Below are positions 23,627-32,822 of a stretch of DNA of 64,000 nucleotides, one piece after another (position 1 is the stretch's first letter; every line of letters begins with the position of its first letter). This DNA comes from Mycobacterium triplex (GTDB lineage: Bacteria > Actinomycetota > Actinomycetes > Mycobacteriales > Mycobacteriaceae): the NCBI RefSeq assembly GCF_000689255.1, contig NZ_HG964447.1, positions 124,001 through 188,000 of the forward strand, in the 5' to 3' direction. Under the pieces are notes generated by a model. That model ran no database searches. It was not told the origin of the DNA and saw nothing but the letters and a program-made list of their open reading frames with translations. The position numbers and the translations under genes are program-made.

Positions 23627-25657
23627 TTAGTGGATTTGGTTGCCAAGTTTGGTGACCAGCGCGGTGTTGAGGTAGGTGGTGGCTGCTGGGCCGCCGGCGT
23701 TGAGGGCGGCGATGGTGGCGGGGTCATCGACGATGACGAGCGTGCCGCCGAAACTGCTGTATTTGGCGGGCAGGCCGCCGTATCCGCCGCCGCCGGCGCC
23801 CGGGTCGGTGCGCAGCAGCAGCATGACGTCGCTGCGTTGAGCGATGTAGTCGACGTCGTCGATGTTGAACGGGACGGTTGGTGGGCCGCCGGGGGCGCGT
23901 TTGTAGTGGGTGTTGTAGGGGAAGCCGATGCTTTCCAGGTAGCTGCTCGGCGGTGATGGGACCGCCGCCGCGGTGGTGTTGGTCCCGGTGTAGTTGACCG
24001 CGACGATGGATTTGCCGCCGAAACTTCGATGCTCGGAGCGGATCTGGTTCTGCTCGGACTGCGCCTTGTCGACCAAGGTTTTGGCGGTGTCGGTGCGGCC
24101 CAGCGCGGTGGCGATCCAGTTCAGTTGGGCCTGCCAGTTCCAGTCTTGGGTGTTGTCGGCGGGTTGGGTCAGCGTGGGGGCGATCGCGGCCAGCGAGTTG
24201 TAGGTGGTCTGGTCGATGTTGTCGGTGTCGATGATGAGGTCGGGTTTGGCAGCGGTGATGGCGGCGGTGTCGGCGGCGGCGAAGACCGGTGGGGTGGAAT
24301 GGATGAGCGGCTGCAGCCAGCTCGGTGTGGTCGCGCCGGGCGCGTTCATCACCACTACAGGGGCGCCGAGTGAGAGCACGGCATCGGGGTCGCCAGCTCC
24401 GAGCGCGGCGATGGCCATCGGGCGGTGCTCGAGTTTGAGGGTGCCGAATTTGGTGTTCAGGGTCTGCGGTTGGTATGGGCCCAATCCGGTCCTGGTGGTG
24501 CCGAACAGGTGAATGCCCACCACTGTCGCTGCGACCAACGCGGCAACCACGATGGTTGCTCCCACGATCAGCCGGGTGCGGTTGCGGCGCTTGGGTTTAG
24601 GACCGGACTCGGTTGGGCGACCGGTCGGGGTTGAGGGGGGCGGTGCGCCCGTGAACGGCTGCGGCGCCGCTCCATTCGCGGATGCTGCGCGGGGATCATA
24701 GGCCGGCCACACCGGTGCGGAGCCCGCCGGTAGGGAAGGTCCGGTGGGTGGGTAGGTCAGGGTGGGATTGGTCGGCTGGGATGGACGAGGTCCGGTGATG
24801 GTTGGCGGTGCCGGATTGTTAGTCAGCGCCGCAGTAGTCGCCGCAGCCAGTTCGCCAGCGGTCTGGAAACGATCAGCTGGATTTTTGGCCAGCGCGCGAG
24901 CCATCACCTCGTCGATCTGCGGTGGCAGGGTGGGGTTGATGTCGCTGGGGTGCGGGACAGGCCGCATCAGGTGTCCGACCAATATGGCCTCAAGGGACTT
25001 GTTGGAGGGGTCCTCATACGGGGTGCGGCTGGTAAGCAGCCGAAACAGGGCACACCCCAGCGAGTAGATGTCGGTGCGGTGATCGGCGGGTCGGCCTTCG
25101 ATGGTCTCCGGCGCGGCGTAGGCCGCGGTGCCGACCATCGAGCCCGTCGCGGTCAGGGCGGTGGCATCGTCGAGAGCGCGTGCAATGCCGAAGTCCGCCA
25201 ATAACACTCGTTCACGCTCACTGCCGGGCGCTGCGACGAGGAAGTTGCCGGGTTTGATATCGCGGTGTAAGACGTGCTGCGAGTGGGCGTAGTCGAGTGC
25301 GGCGGCGACGTCGGTGATGATGCGCACGATACGGGCCGGGGTGAGGTTGGCGCGGTCCAAATCGTTGGCGGCGGTTCCTTTGACGTATTCCATGGCGATC
25401 CACAGGTGCCCGTCGGTTTCGCCTCGGTTGTAGACCCGCACGATGTTCGGGTGGTCCAGGCTCGCGGCCAGGTTGGCTTCGCGGATGAAGCGCTCCCTGA
25501 ATTGGCGGTCTCCGCACAGTTCGCCGGACAGGATTTTCAGCGCCTCGCTGCGGGGCAGCGTCGGGTGGCGGGCCAGATACACTGTGCCCATCCCGCCCTG
25601 GCCCAGCACGCCTTCGATGCGGTAGCCGGCGATGATAGTTCCTACATCAAGGGGCAT
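23627..25657 (-). CDS. Receptor Ser/Thr kinase with siderophore-binding-protein-like outer domain
   Basis: 676 residues. The kinase domain (12-275) has GQGGMGTV (19-26), Lys41 in EALK, HRDIKPGN with Asp133, DFGIA and an APE motif. A Pro-rich linker leads to one transmembrane helix (about 362-382). The outer domain (about 395-670) reads like a periplasmic iron-siderophore binding protein of the FecB/TroA fold: HRPMAIAALGAGDPDAVLSLGAPVV, then AITAAKPDLIIDTDN, Y..LAAIAPTL and a C-terminal ALNAGGPAATTYL. I know of no M. tuberculosis kinase with this sensor. It is the last gene of a four-gene operon with two DUF7373 lipoproteins. Confidence 0.9.
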   Translation of the reverse strand: MPLDVGTIIAGYRIEGVLGQGGMGTVYLARHPTLPRSEALKILSGELCGDRQFRERFIREANLAASLDHPNIVRVYNRGETDGHLWIAMEYVKGTAANDLDRANLTPARIVRIITDVAAALDYAHSQHVLHRDIKPGNFLVAAPGSERERVLLADFGIARALDDATALTATGSMVGTAAYAAPETIEGRPADHRTDIYSLGCALFRLLTSRTPYEDPSNKSLEAILVGHLMRPVPHPSDINPTLPPQIDEVMARALAKNPADRFQTAGELAAATTAALTNNPAPPTITGPRPSQPTNPTLTYPPTGPSLPAGSAPVWPAYDPRAASANGAAPQPFTGAPPPSTPTGRPTESGPKPKRRNRTRLIVGATIVVAALVAATVVGIHLFGTTRTGLGPYQPQTLNTKFGTLKLEHRPMAIAALGAGDPDAVLSLGAPVVVMNAPGATTPSWLQPLIHSTPPVFAAADTAAITAAKPDLIIDTDNIDQTTYNSLAAIAPTLTQPADNTQDWNWQAQLNWIATALGRTDTAKTLVDKAQSEQNQIRSEHRSFGGKSIVAVNYTGTNTTAAAVPSPPSSYLESIGFPYNTHYKRAPGGPPTVPFNIDDVDYIAQRSDVMLLLRTDPGAGGGGYGGLPAKYSSFGGTLVIVDDPATIAALNAGGPAATTYLNTALVTKLGNQIH

Positions 25658-25665
25658 TCAGCGGC

Positions 25666-26877
25666 TCATTTCCCTGTCAGCATGCGGTATTGGGCGGCCA
25701 TCATCTGGTGCACAGCGTGTTCTTGTTCGTTTTGCATCTCGAATGCGTAGCGGTCGGCGCGGGCCACGCACCAGTAGCCCAGGGTTTCGTTGAAGCATTT
25801 CGCCTTGGGCATGCCGCTGATCCCGCCGACCTGGTTGGGCCCGGTCTCATCGGCGACGAGGCGCGCCGCGGAGGCCGTGTCGGGGGTTTGGTAGACGCGG
25901 GTTTCGAGGACGTAGGAGACCTGTTGCACGCCAGCGGATTTGAACATCGCCGCCAAGTGGACGGGGTCGCCGGTGGCCAGGTGCAGCGCCCCATGGGCGT
26001 CATAGATCCCGTCGCTGATCGATTCGTTTTCTTGGCGGGGGGCCACCGTGTGGGCCATCAACCCATCGGGGTCCAGCGGCAGTTGAGCCATCTGATCCGG
26101 CGGGGTCGGCTTGAATTTGTCGACCAGGAGCTGCTGCAAATCCAGTGTGGTGGCGATCAACCCGGCAGCCGTATCGGGTTTGTCAGCCGACGTCGCTGTT
26201 TGTGCCAGCACGTATTGTCCGTGTGCGGTCAAGGCGGTCACCGAGAACCGCGGGCCGGGGTCGGGGTATTGCGCTGTCCATTGGTAGGTCAGTGCCGTCG
26301 TAGCTGGGTATCGGGGAATCGAAAACAGTTGCGTCGGGATGGGTTTGGTGTCAAAGGGCATCGTCAGGGCAGCGCCTTTGGCTGCCATCGCGGTGATCGC
26401 GGCGCTCGCATCAGCCGGGCTGGCCAGTTCCAACACCGTGGTCAGCAGGTCCTTATAGGGGCCCTTGTCGGTGTGACGGGCGCTGGAAAACCCGGCCAGC
26501 AAGTTGTGGCCGTTAAGCGCCTCCCCCAGGGGGGCCCCGAGCAGCGCGTTGACCGCATCGACGTCTTTGACCACGCCGGATTCGATTTGCGCATAGTCGA
26601 TCAGGTCGGCGTCGACCTCCCACGGGCCCACCACCACGCTGGCCAGGCGGCGCCCTTCGGCCCAGCCGCCGCGCAGCGCGTCGCCGGCCAACCCCAATGG
26701 GGCGCGGGGGGTGGTGGGGAAGTTCCCAGCATCGAGCAACGCCAGATTCACACCGTCGGGGCTGGCCTCCCCGGGGGCTTTGACCGCGCTGCCGGCGATC
26801 GTGGTACTGCAGGCCACCGTCAGCGCCGCGACTCCGACGGCCGCGGCGCGCAACCATGAACGGATGCGCCCGGTCAT
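25666..26877 (-). CDS. DUF7373-family lipoprotein
   Basis: 403 residues from ATG 26877, which overlaps the upstream stop by four bases. The signal peptide ends with lipobox TVAC (Cys23). The mature part has the elements shared with the neighbouring gene: LLDAGNFPTTPRAPLG, VVGPWEVDADLI, and a C-terminal AKCFNETLGYWCVARADRYAFE with the paired cysteines. This family is restricted to mycobacteria and relatives and its role is unknown. The receptor kinase starts eight bases downstream, so a lipoprotein-kinase functional link is likely. Confidence 0.85.
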   Translation of the reverse strand: MTGRIRSWLRAAAVGVAALTVACSTTIAGSAVKAPGEASPDGVNLALLDAGNFPTTPRAPLGLAGDALRGGWAEGRRLASVVVGPWEVDADLIDYAQIESGVVKDVDAVNALLGAPLGEALNGHNLLAGFSSARHTDKGPYKDLLTTVLELASPADASAAITAMAAKGAALTMPFDTKPIPTQLFSIPRYPATTALTYQWTAQYPDPGPRFSVTALTAHGQYVLAQTATSADKPDTAAGLIATTLDLQQLLVDKFKPTPPDQMAQLPLDPDGLMAHTVAPRQENESISDGIYDAHGALHLATGDPVHLAAMFKSAGVQQVSYVLETRVYQTPDTASAARLVADETGPNQVGGISGMPKAKCFNETLGYWCVARADRYAFEMQNEQEHAVHQMMAAQYRMLTGK

Positions 26878-28151
26878 GGCGCGGTCAGCATCAGGTATTG
26901 GGCAGCCATGATCTGATGGGCCTCAACCTCTTGGGCCGCAGTGGCTTTGAACGCGTAGCGCGCTGCGGTGGCGATGCACACAAACCGCACCGCCCCCAGG
27001 TCGGTGATGTCGGGCCCGCGGTCAAAGCAGCGCGCTGAGGGTAGACCGTTGATGCCGGGGGCGGAGTGATAGCCCAGGAACGGCACGTCGATGCGGGCAA
27101 GCCCATCAGCGGCGCGCTGGGCGCCGGTGGTATCGACGGCCTCGTAGATGGTGGTGCGGTCGACGGCGACGTGGGTAATGCCGGCGTCGTTGTACATCGC
27201 CTGGGTGGCAACCGGGTCGGATCGGAAATGTAGTGAGCCGTGCGCGGAGTAGACCCCACCCTGGTTGACGTTGGGGTCGGTGGCCGGCACGGTGCGGGCC
27301 AGCAGACCGGTCGGGTCGGCCGGCAAGCTGGCCAGCCGATCGACTGGGGTGGCTTGAAAGTGGTCAGCGGCCGGGCCTTGCAAATCCAGGGTTTTGGCGA
27401 TCATGTCGGCGACCGCCGCGGAGCTTTCCTTGGATCCGGCGAACTGGAAAAACACGTACAGGCCGTGCGCGCTGAACGCTGAGGCTTCAAAACCTCCTGA
27501 CAGCGGGGCCACGTAGGCCCGCGTGTTGGGATAGTTGGGGATCGCCAGCCGGGTCGCTGGGATGTTGCCCGGGCGGATGGTGCCCACATCAGCGGCGGCC
27601 ATCGCCGCAGCCGCATCCGTCGCGTCTTGGGGGCTGGGGAACCGAAACACCCCGTTGTCCAGGATCTTGGGCTTGTCAGCGCCGGCCTGTCCCTGTGGAG
27701 GTGGCGGGGTGGCGCGCCCACTGACGAAACCGGCCACGAAATGATGCGCGGCGGCGATCGCGGCGATCGAATCCCCACGCACCAGCGCCGATAGCCGTGT
27801 GGGCTCGGGAAACGCTGTCGTGGGCGCGATTTCGGCGTTCGTCGGGCTGATCAACGTGGCGTCGATCTGCCACGGTCCGGCCACCATGTCGGCCATCCGC
27901 TGGGCCTCGACGCGGCGCCCGGCGGCGTCATCGGCGACGTTGCCCAAGGGGGGCCGGGGCCGGCGCGGATAGTTACCGGGGTCGAGCAGGGCCGCGTTGG
28001 CCGCCGCGGGCGCCGGGCCGCCGGATTTGACGGCTACCCCCGTCACCTGGTTCGAGCAGCCGCTGCCCACGACGACCACTACGGCGAGGCTGAGCAGCAG
28101 CGGCGATAAGCCCCGGCGCGCGGCGGCGATGCTTGTGTGTCGGATCTTCAC
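26874..28151 (-). CDS. DUF7373-family lipoprotein
   Basis: 425 residues from a GTG at 28151 that overlaps the preceding stop (GTGA). Lipobox GSGC (Cys about 31). The mature protein parallels its neighbour: LLDPGNYPRRPRPPLG, MVAGPWQIDATLI, and ARCFDRGPDITDL...FVCIATAARYAFKA at the end. The two genes look like a tandem duplication that has diverged. The overlap with genes on both sides shows tight cotranslation within the kinase operon. Confidence 0.85.
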   Translation of the reverse strand: MKIRHTSIAAARRGLSPLLLSLAVVVVVGSGCSNQVTGVAVKSGGPAPAAANAALLDPGNYPRRPRPPLGNVADDAAGRRVEAQRMADMVAGPWQIDATLISPTNAEIAPTTAFPEPTRLSALVRGDSIAAIAAAHHFVAGFVSGRATPPPPQGQAGADKPKILDNGVFRFPSPQDATDAAAAMAAADVGTIRPGNIPATRLAIPNYPNTRAYVAPLSGGFEASAFSAHGLYVFFQFAGSKESSAAVADMIAKTLDLQGPAADHFQATPVDRLASLPADPTGLLARTVPATDPNVNQGGVYSAHGSLHFRSDPVATQAMYNDAGITHVAVDRTTIYEAVDTTGAQRAADGLARIDVPFLGYHSAPGINGLPSARCFDRGPDITDLGAVRFVCIATAARYAFKATAAQEVEAHQIMAAQYLMLTAP

Positions 28152-28555
28152 CGGGCGGCTTTCGCTGATCCGCTCCGGCGCCTGTTGGGCCGTTTGCCCG
28201 ACCAGCGCCGCAACGCCATGCGGTCGATGAAGATGGCGCTGGCCGCCCGCCGTTCCGAGACAGCCTTGTCGGCCACCGCCATCACCGCGAGTTGGCGGAC
28301 TCGGGCACCGAGTCGCTTCTCCTGGTCGCGAATGCGATGCCATTCGGCACCGTCAGCGTCCAGGTCAGCATTGTCGTTGAGATAGTCGATCGCCGCGTCG
28401 ACCGCGCACTGCTGTAAGTCGGGATTGTCCGGATACAGCAGTGCGGCCTCGCGCGCGGCGCGGTGCAGGCGGTTCCGCGCCGCAGCATCCAGCTGGCGGG
28501 CGCGCGCGCTGTTGAGCAGCGTCGCCATCGGCTCAGCCGCCGATTCGTCGCGCAC
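28148..28555 (-). CDS. Small helical cytoplasmic protein, first gene of kinase operon
   Basis: 135 residues, all helical and charged (LNSARARQLDAAARNRLHRAAREAALLYPDNPDLQQCAVDAAIDYLNDNADLDADG). No membrane segment or known motif; the C-terminus is very basic. It overlaps the downstream lipoprotein gene by four bases (GTGA), which supports it as a real gene. Function unknown; perhaps an adaptor or substrate of the kinase encoded at the operon's end. Confidence 0.65.
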   Translation of the reverse strand: MRDESAAEPMATLLNSARARQLDAAARNRLHRAAREAALLYPDNPDLQQCAVDAAIDYLNDNADLDADGAEWHRIRDQEKRLGARVRQLAVMAVADKAVSERRAASAIFIDRMALRRWSGKRPNRRRSGSAKAAR

Positions 28556-28642
28556 GTCCGATCCCTCCTTTTCTCAGGTCCCGCGGCCGGCCTGTGTGCG
28601 CCGGCAACGATGGGGAGAATGGTAGTCGCTACTACCAGGGCG

Positions 28643-29395
28643 TCAGCTTCGATCGCTGATTTTGCCCATCATCGCCCTGGCCACATCGCTGGCGTCCTTG
28701 CCTGGCGCGGGCGCCACGTCGCGGAAATAGACCGCCTCGACCTCCACCAGGCAATTGCCCCGCACACCGAGCGCGCGCACCCGCCGCAGTTTCGTGTGCA
28801 GGTCTACCTCTTCCACGGTGGCTTCCACGACTGAAGCACCGGCGTGCACCTCGGTGATCTCATTCTGAAATCCCAGGCCGCTGTCGAGGCGCTGACCGGC
28901 GCACCGCGACCACTGCGAACCGAATTTCTCAAACAACGCATTGGCCGCCGCCGTGTTCGGTAACGCGACCACACCCTCGACGAGATCGATCACCGTGGGA
29001 AATTCGCCGACATCGGCGGCCCACCACTGTTCGTGAGCAACGTTGACCACCTGCGCATTACGGTAGGCCTCGCCCATCAGGATGTGCGCCAGCGAGGCGC
29101 AATCGCTGCGTGAAGCGTCCGGCCAGTCCCAGTACATCTCCGCCGGGCCGCCGAACTTCGGCGGCATACTGTCATCGAGTTTGAACGATTGACCGAACAC
29201 GTGGGACAACTCAGCATCGGTCAGCATCGCCTGCTTGATGACTTCGCCGACCAGCGGGCGCGGTTTGAGGTCCGGCGCCGCGCGCACAGTGCCGCTGACG
29301 ACATCAGCGCAACCGGCCACCAGCGTGATCAACGCCGAGGACACCAGCACCAGGATCAGCCGAACGACATTGGGCGCCAAGCGCATCCAAGCCAT
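28643..29395 (-). CDS. PknH_C-type sensor lipoprotein
   Basis: 250 residues from ATG 29395, preceded by GAGGAG. A signal peptide ends with lipobox LVAGC. The mature part is a PknH_C-like domain: AMLTDAELSHVFGQSF, SDCASLAHI, EKFGSQWSRCAGQRL and RGNCLVEVEAVY, with the expected cysteines. A stand-alone lipid-anchored version of the kinase sensor. It lies 43 bases downstream of the homologue at 29439-30458, so the two are probably cotranscribed. Confidence 0.83.
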   Translation of the reverse strand: MAWMRLAPNVVRLILVLVSSALITLVAGCADVVSGTVRAAPDLKPRPLVGEVIKQAMLTDAELSHVFGQSFKLDDSMPPKFGGPAEMYWDWPDASRSDCASLAHILMGEAYRNAQVVNVAHEQWWAADVGEFPTVIDLVEGVVALPNTAAANALFEKFGSQWSRCAGQRLDSGLGFQNEITEVHAGASVVEATVEEVDLHTKLRRVRALGVRGNCLVEVEAVYFRDVAPAPGKDASDVARAMMGKISDRS

Positions 29396-29438
29396 GGCCG
29401 CTCCTCTCTTCTCGCGCGAGTAGCAACGGTGGGTCTGG

Positions 29439-30458
29439 TCAGCGGGGGTTGACACGATCGGCCATCCGGGTCGCGATCTTGAGGCCCTGATCGGTGCGGT
29501 TATTACCGCAGCTGCGCACATCGATGACGATGTTGTTGCGGGCGGTCATGGCCCGTTGGCACTGCCAGCCCCCCGCACCTTCCTGGGTGTTGATGATGCT
29601 GAGCATGCCGTCACGGTTGGCGACCGTGCTGGCCATCCAGATGCTGTCTGGTTGACCCCGCTCGAGCAGGCGCAAGGTGGCGCCGTTGCATTTCGGCCAG
29701 GCCGCAGCCTGCTTGGCCACGAAGTCGCTGGCCGCCGTGGCGGTCGTGAAGTAGATCGCGGCGCTGTTGTCCAGGTGCTCAACGACTTTCGGGTCCTGCA
29801 GGGACTGGGTGCGTATCCCTACCCAACCGGTGCCCTCAAGTTCGGACTCGAGCGCGGGGATTTGGATCTCGCCGCATTCGGGCCGGTCGGTATTCACGCC
29901 GCTGTAGGCCACGTCGTCGCTACCGGCGTCCGGTGTTGGCGCGATGTTCGTCGCGCCCTCGATGCTGCTGATGGTCGCCACATCCAGCAGCAGCCCGGGC
30001 AGCGCCGACAACGGCACCGTTGCCGCCGCTTGCCGCGTTGGGCTCGGGCTGGCCTGCGTCGAGGACGGGCGGGGGGAGCGAGTCACTGCCACGCTGCCCA
30101 TGTCATCGGGGCTGCTGGCGACGTTGATCACGATTCCGGCGGCCACTATGGCGACTATGACCGCGGCGGCGGCGCCGATCCGGGCCCACAGGGGGAACCG
30201 CTGGTGGCGCGGCGCCGCGATCGCAGCAGGGTAGCCCGGGCCGGCGCCCCAGGACGGCGCCGGCGGCAGGGGCCGGACCGGGGGAGGGCCGCCTGCGAAT
30301 CCGAGTGGCCGCCGCGGCAGCACCACGGTGGCTTCCTCGCCGGGCCCGGGGCCCATGGGCGGCATCGCAGCAGGCTGGTAGCCGTTGCGCATCGCGGCAT
30401 TGCCCGATGGCGGGGCGGTCTGGGCGGTGCTGAGCGGCGGGTTCGCGTGGTGGGGCAT
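29439..30458 (-). CDS. PknH_C-type sensor membrane protein
   Basis: 339 residues from ATG 30458, preceded by GAAGGA; the frame stays open to 30791 but upstream starts lack an SD. A Pro-rich tail (about 1-90) contains a PGEEATVVLP segment like the Thr-Val-Val motifs of the protein at 10443. One transmembrane helix (about 105-127), then a PknH_C domain with cysteines at RPECGEI, WPKCNG, GWQCQRAM and VRSCGNN. Same length and layout as the protein at 17100. The distance to the likely promoter implies a leader of about 140 bases. Confidence 0.83.
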   Translation of the reverse strand: MPHHANPPLSTAQTAPPSGNAAMRNGYQPAAMPPMGPGPGEEATVVLPRRPLGFAGGPPPVRPLPPAPSWGAGPGYPAAIAAPRHQRFPLWARIGAAAAVIVAIVAAGIVINVASSPDDMGSVAVTRSPRPSSTQASPSPTRQAAATVPLSALPGLLLDVATISSIEGATNIAPTPDAGSDDVAYSGVNTDRPECGEIQIPALESELEGTGWVGIRTQSLQDPKVVEHLDNSAAIYFTTATAASDFVAKQAAAWPKCNGATLRLLERGQPDSIWMASTVANRDGMLSIINTQEGAGGWQCQRAMTARNNIVIDVRSCGNNRTDQGLKIATRMADRVNPR

Positions 30459-30589
30459 CTGCTGTCCTTCGGGGATAGGCGAGGTTGCGGGGTGCGCAGT
30501 GGGTCGCTGTATGGCGGCCGGGGTTTGTCCAAGGCGAGGGGTGAAGCCCTCGGACGCTGCCGCGCTGTCATGCATGCTTTGGATTAGAC

Positions 30590-30644
30590 CACAGCAAAAA
30601 ACATAGCGCAATGGTTCATAACATTGCACCACTGTGGTTTTGTT
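30590..30644. promoter_or_regulatory. Divergent control region with shared 15-base motif
   Basis: Between the divergent sensor genes lies CATAGCGCAATGGTT (30602-30616), identical to the motif at 20662-20676. Here it is part of a dyad GCAATG-GTTCATAA-CATTGC (30608-30627). ACCACAG occurs just before it and, inverted, in CTGTGGT just after. Two unrelated membrane-signalling operons sharing a 15-base control element points to one regulator. Confidence 0.5.
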
Positions 30645-30694
30645 GGTAGCGTCTGCATCCGTATCCACCAGGCCCAGCAAGGAGAACCGCCCGA

Positions 30695-31477
30695 ATGAGC
30701 GCCTCAAGACCACCCGCGAAGACCACAGAAAACAGCGCACCAAAACACAGCACCCGTACATCGCGGCTGACCGCCACCGGCCGCTGGGCAATCCTCGCCG
30801 CCACCGCCCTATGCCTGCTGCTCACCGGCTGCACCGCCACCACCACCGGCCACCCCGCAGCCGCCGCAGACCTCGGCCGCTGGCAACCGCCGGCGATCCT
30901 GCCCCAACACCTGCCAGACCTGTTGCTCAGCGAAAACGACATCAACACCGCTGCGCACACCACAGGCATGGCCGTGCGCACACCGATCACGCACATGTGG
31001 CACGACGAGGACACCATCTCCACCCCGGCTTGCCTCGACACCTACTTCCCAGCCGAAGCCAACGCCTACCAAGGCACCAACTGGACCGCCATGCAAGGCC
31101 AAATCCTCGACGACGCAACCACACCGGGGAGCGCCCGCCACGCACTGGTCCAGGCCCTCATCAGCTTCCGCGACGCCGACTCAGCCCAACAATTCTTCAG
31201 CCAAGCCAAAACACGCTGGTCGGGCTGCGCAAACCACTCGCTCACCGTCGTCCTGCACAGCCACGCCCCGGTGACATGGAACTTCGGCGAGCTGCGTGCC
31301 ACCGACACCACCTTGACCAGCACCCAAACCCAAGCCAGCGGTGAAGGTTTCACCTGCCAACGCGCCCTGGGGCTGGCCAACAACGTCATCATCGACACCC
31401 TGTGGTGCGGCTTCGACACCACCAGCCAAGCCAGCGACATCGTCGCCAAGACCACCGGCGCCATCTCCCAGGCCTGA
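30695..31477 (+). CDS. PknH_C-type sensor lipoprotein
   Basis: 260 residues from ATG 30695, preceded by AAGGAG. The signal peptide ends with lipobox LLTGC (Cys about 46). The mature domain shows the sensor layout: LPDLLLSENDINTAAHT, TPACLDTY, TRWSGCANHS, FTCQRALG and TLWCGFD. Base composition is noticeably richer in C on the coding strand than in neighbouring genes, as if the gene had a separate history. Divergent from the sensor genes at 28.6-30.5 kb. Confidence 0.83.
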   Translation: MSASRPPAKTTENSAPKHSTRTSRLTATGRWAILAATALCLLLTGCTATTTGHPAAAADLGRWQPPAILPQHLPDLLLSENDINTAAHTTGMAVRTPITHMWHDEDTISTPACLDTYFPAEANAYQGTNWTAMQGQILDDATTPGSARHALVQALISFRDADSAQQFFSQAKTRWSGCANHSLTVVLHSHAPVTWNFGELRATDTTLTSTQTQASGEGFTCQRALGLANNVIIDTLWCGFDTTSQASDIVAKTTGAISQA

Positions 31478-31544
31478 CCCAGCGAGCTCGCCAGTCCATC
31501 GTCGACTTGATGGGCACATGACACAGAAGAAGGAGGTGCCGGCA

Positions 31545-32198
31545 GTGCGCGCGCTTGCCGTCCCCGTCTCAGCAATACTCATCGGCGCCGCGAGCGTGGC
31601 ATGCCACCAAAAGCCGGCATGTTGCGCCGCCCCGCCGCTACCCCCTCCGGTCAACTTCGACGACTACCGGTCCGTCAACACCGACGACTACCGCACCTAT
31701 TCGACCTACGGCTGGAACGGAATTCAGTTCGCCACCCGCGCCGGAATCCGCTGCCGAATCTATGACGGCCCACACTCGTTCCAGTACGCCGCCGCAATCG
31801 ACTGCTGGGGGCCGCTCCCTGGCGTGGCATCTGGGGTGAACTACGCAAAGGTATCCGAGTGGCCCTACGACAAAGACACCTTGACGCCGATCACGCGGGG
31901 ACCCGCGCCCCCAGGGCACACCGAAGTCTTCTCCTTGCTCAGCCACACCGACCTCAACGAGCAAGAGACCTACCACGCCGGCCCGACCGAGAAAAGAACC
32001 GTCGACCCCGCCAGCTACCACCTACTCAATCCTGGGCAGAAGATTGTCGTCCCCGGAGGACACCGCGGCGACGACGACCTCAACACATCAATATGCGCCG
32101 TCGTCACTGACGACTCGATCACCTGTGAAATCCAGAACCTCTATCACGACGGCACACATGGCTTCCGGATCCTGCCCCAAGTCAGCCAGACCTACTGA
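31545..32198 (+). CDS. Secreted protein or lipoprotein, unknown
   Basis: 217 residues from a GTG at 31545 with the strong SD AGAAGGAGG eight bases ahead; the ATG at 31518 is in frame but the SD lies after it. A signal peptide ends at a lipobox-like SVAC. The mature part (FDDYRSVNTDDYRTYSTYGWNGIQFATRAGIRCRIYD) has the same plan as the next gene's product (YHPVDPKPFQTFNTYGGGGAQFTSPSGQLCRIV), so the pair is a diverged tandem duplication. Function unknown. Confidence 0.72.
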   Translation: MRALAVPVSAILIGAASVACHQKPACCAAPPLPPPVNFDDYRSVNTDDYRTYSTYGWNGIQFATRAGIRCRIYDGPHSFQYAAAIDCWGPLPGVASGVNYAKVSEWPYDKDTLTPITRGPAPPGHTEVFSLLSHTDLNEQETYHAGPTEKRTVDPASYHLLNPGQKIVVPGGHRGDDDLNTSICAVVTDDSITCEIQNLYHDGTHGFRILPQVSQTY

Positions 32199-32210
32199 TT
32201 GGATGATGTT

Positions 32211-32822
32211 GTGGCTAAACAGATCACCGAGCGCGAACCGCGCAACAACAACAGCAACCTGATCGGCTTGCGGGGCGCCATACTCTGCGCCGGCGTGGCC
32301 ACTGCGCTTACCGGCCTAACAGCCCCTCCCGCTGCCGCAGATCCATCCAACTACACCGGCTACCACCCCGTCGACCCGAAACCCTTCCAGACCTTCAACA
32401 CCTACGGCGGCGGCGGCGCACAGTTCACCTCGCCCAGCGGCCAACTGTGCCGAATCGTGGTCATCTCCCGCGGCATGTTCGCCTACATCGAATGCCTAGG
32501 CGAGCTACACGGCTCCGCCGAAGGCAACAACCTCGTGCGGATCACGACCACGGCCCCAAGTGGCTTTTCGAAGACCACGCGCGAAGAGTTCCTCAGCACC
32601 CAGCGCGTAGGACCCGACGGCGTCACCCGCGAACCCACCGGTGCCGCCGGATTCATCCCGCTGCCCGCAGGCAGCAGCCTGACCTACACCAGCAGCGTCT
32701 GGTCCGGCACCTGCGCAGTCGACGCGACCAGCACCCGCTGCACCGTTACCAGCAACCACAGCGACGGCACCGTCACCACCAAGAGCTTCGCATCGACCGC
32801 CACCGACGCAACAATCGACTGA
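32211..32822 (+). CDS. Secreted protein, unknown (intact copy of remnant at 3.5 kb)
   Basis: 203 residues from GTG 32211; a TTG at 32199, directly after the previous stop, is the alternative. Signal peptide with likely cleavage at PPAAADP. Mature domain of about 165 residues with four cysteines (LCRIV, YIECLG, GTCAVD, TRCTV) that probably form two disulfides. It is the full-length relative of the broken copy at 3532-3797. The stop overlaps the start of the next, unrelated, kinase gene. Confidence 0.75.
   Translation: MAKQITEREPRNNNSNLIGLRGAILCAGVATALTGLTAPPAAADPSNYTGYHPVDPKPFQTFNTYGGGGAQFTSPSGQLCRIVVISRGMFAYIECLGELHGSAEGNNLVRITTTAPSGFSKTTREEFLSTQRVGPDGVTREPTGAAGFIPLPAGSSLTYTSSVWSGTCAVDATSTRCTVTSNHSDGTVTTKSFASTATDATID

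Noticed and set aside
25690..26859. Plus-strand frame of 389 codons opposite the DUF7373 lipoprotein
   Set aside because: Shadow frame; the minus-strand gene has lipobox, family motifs and four-base overlap with its neighbour.
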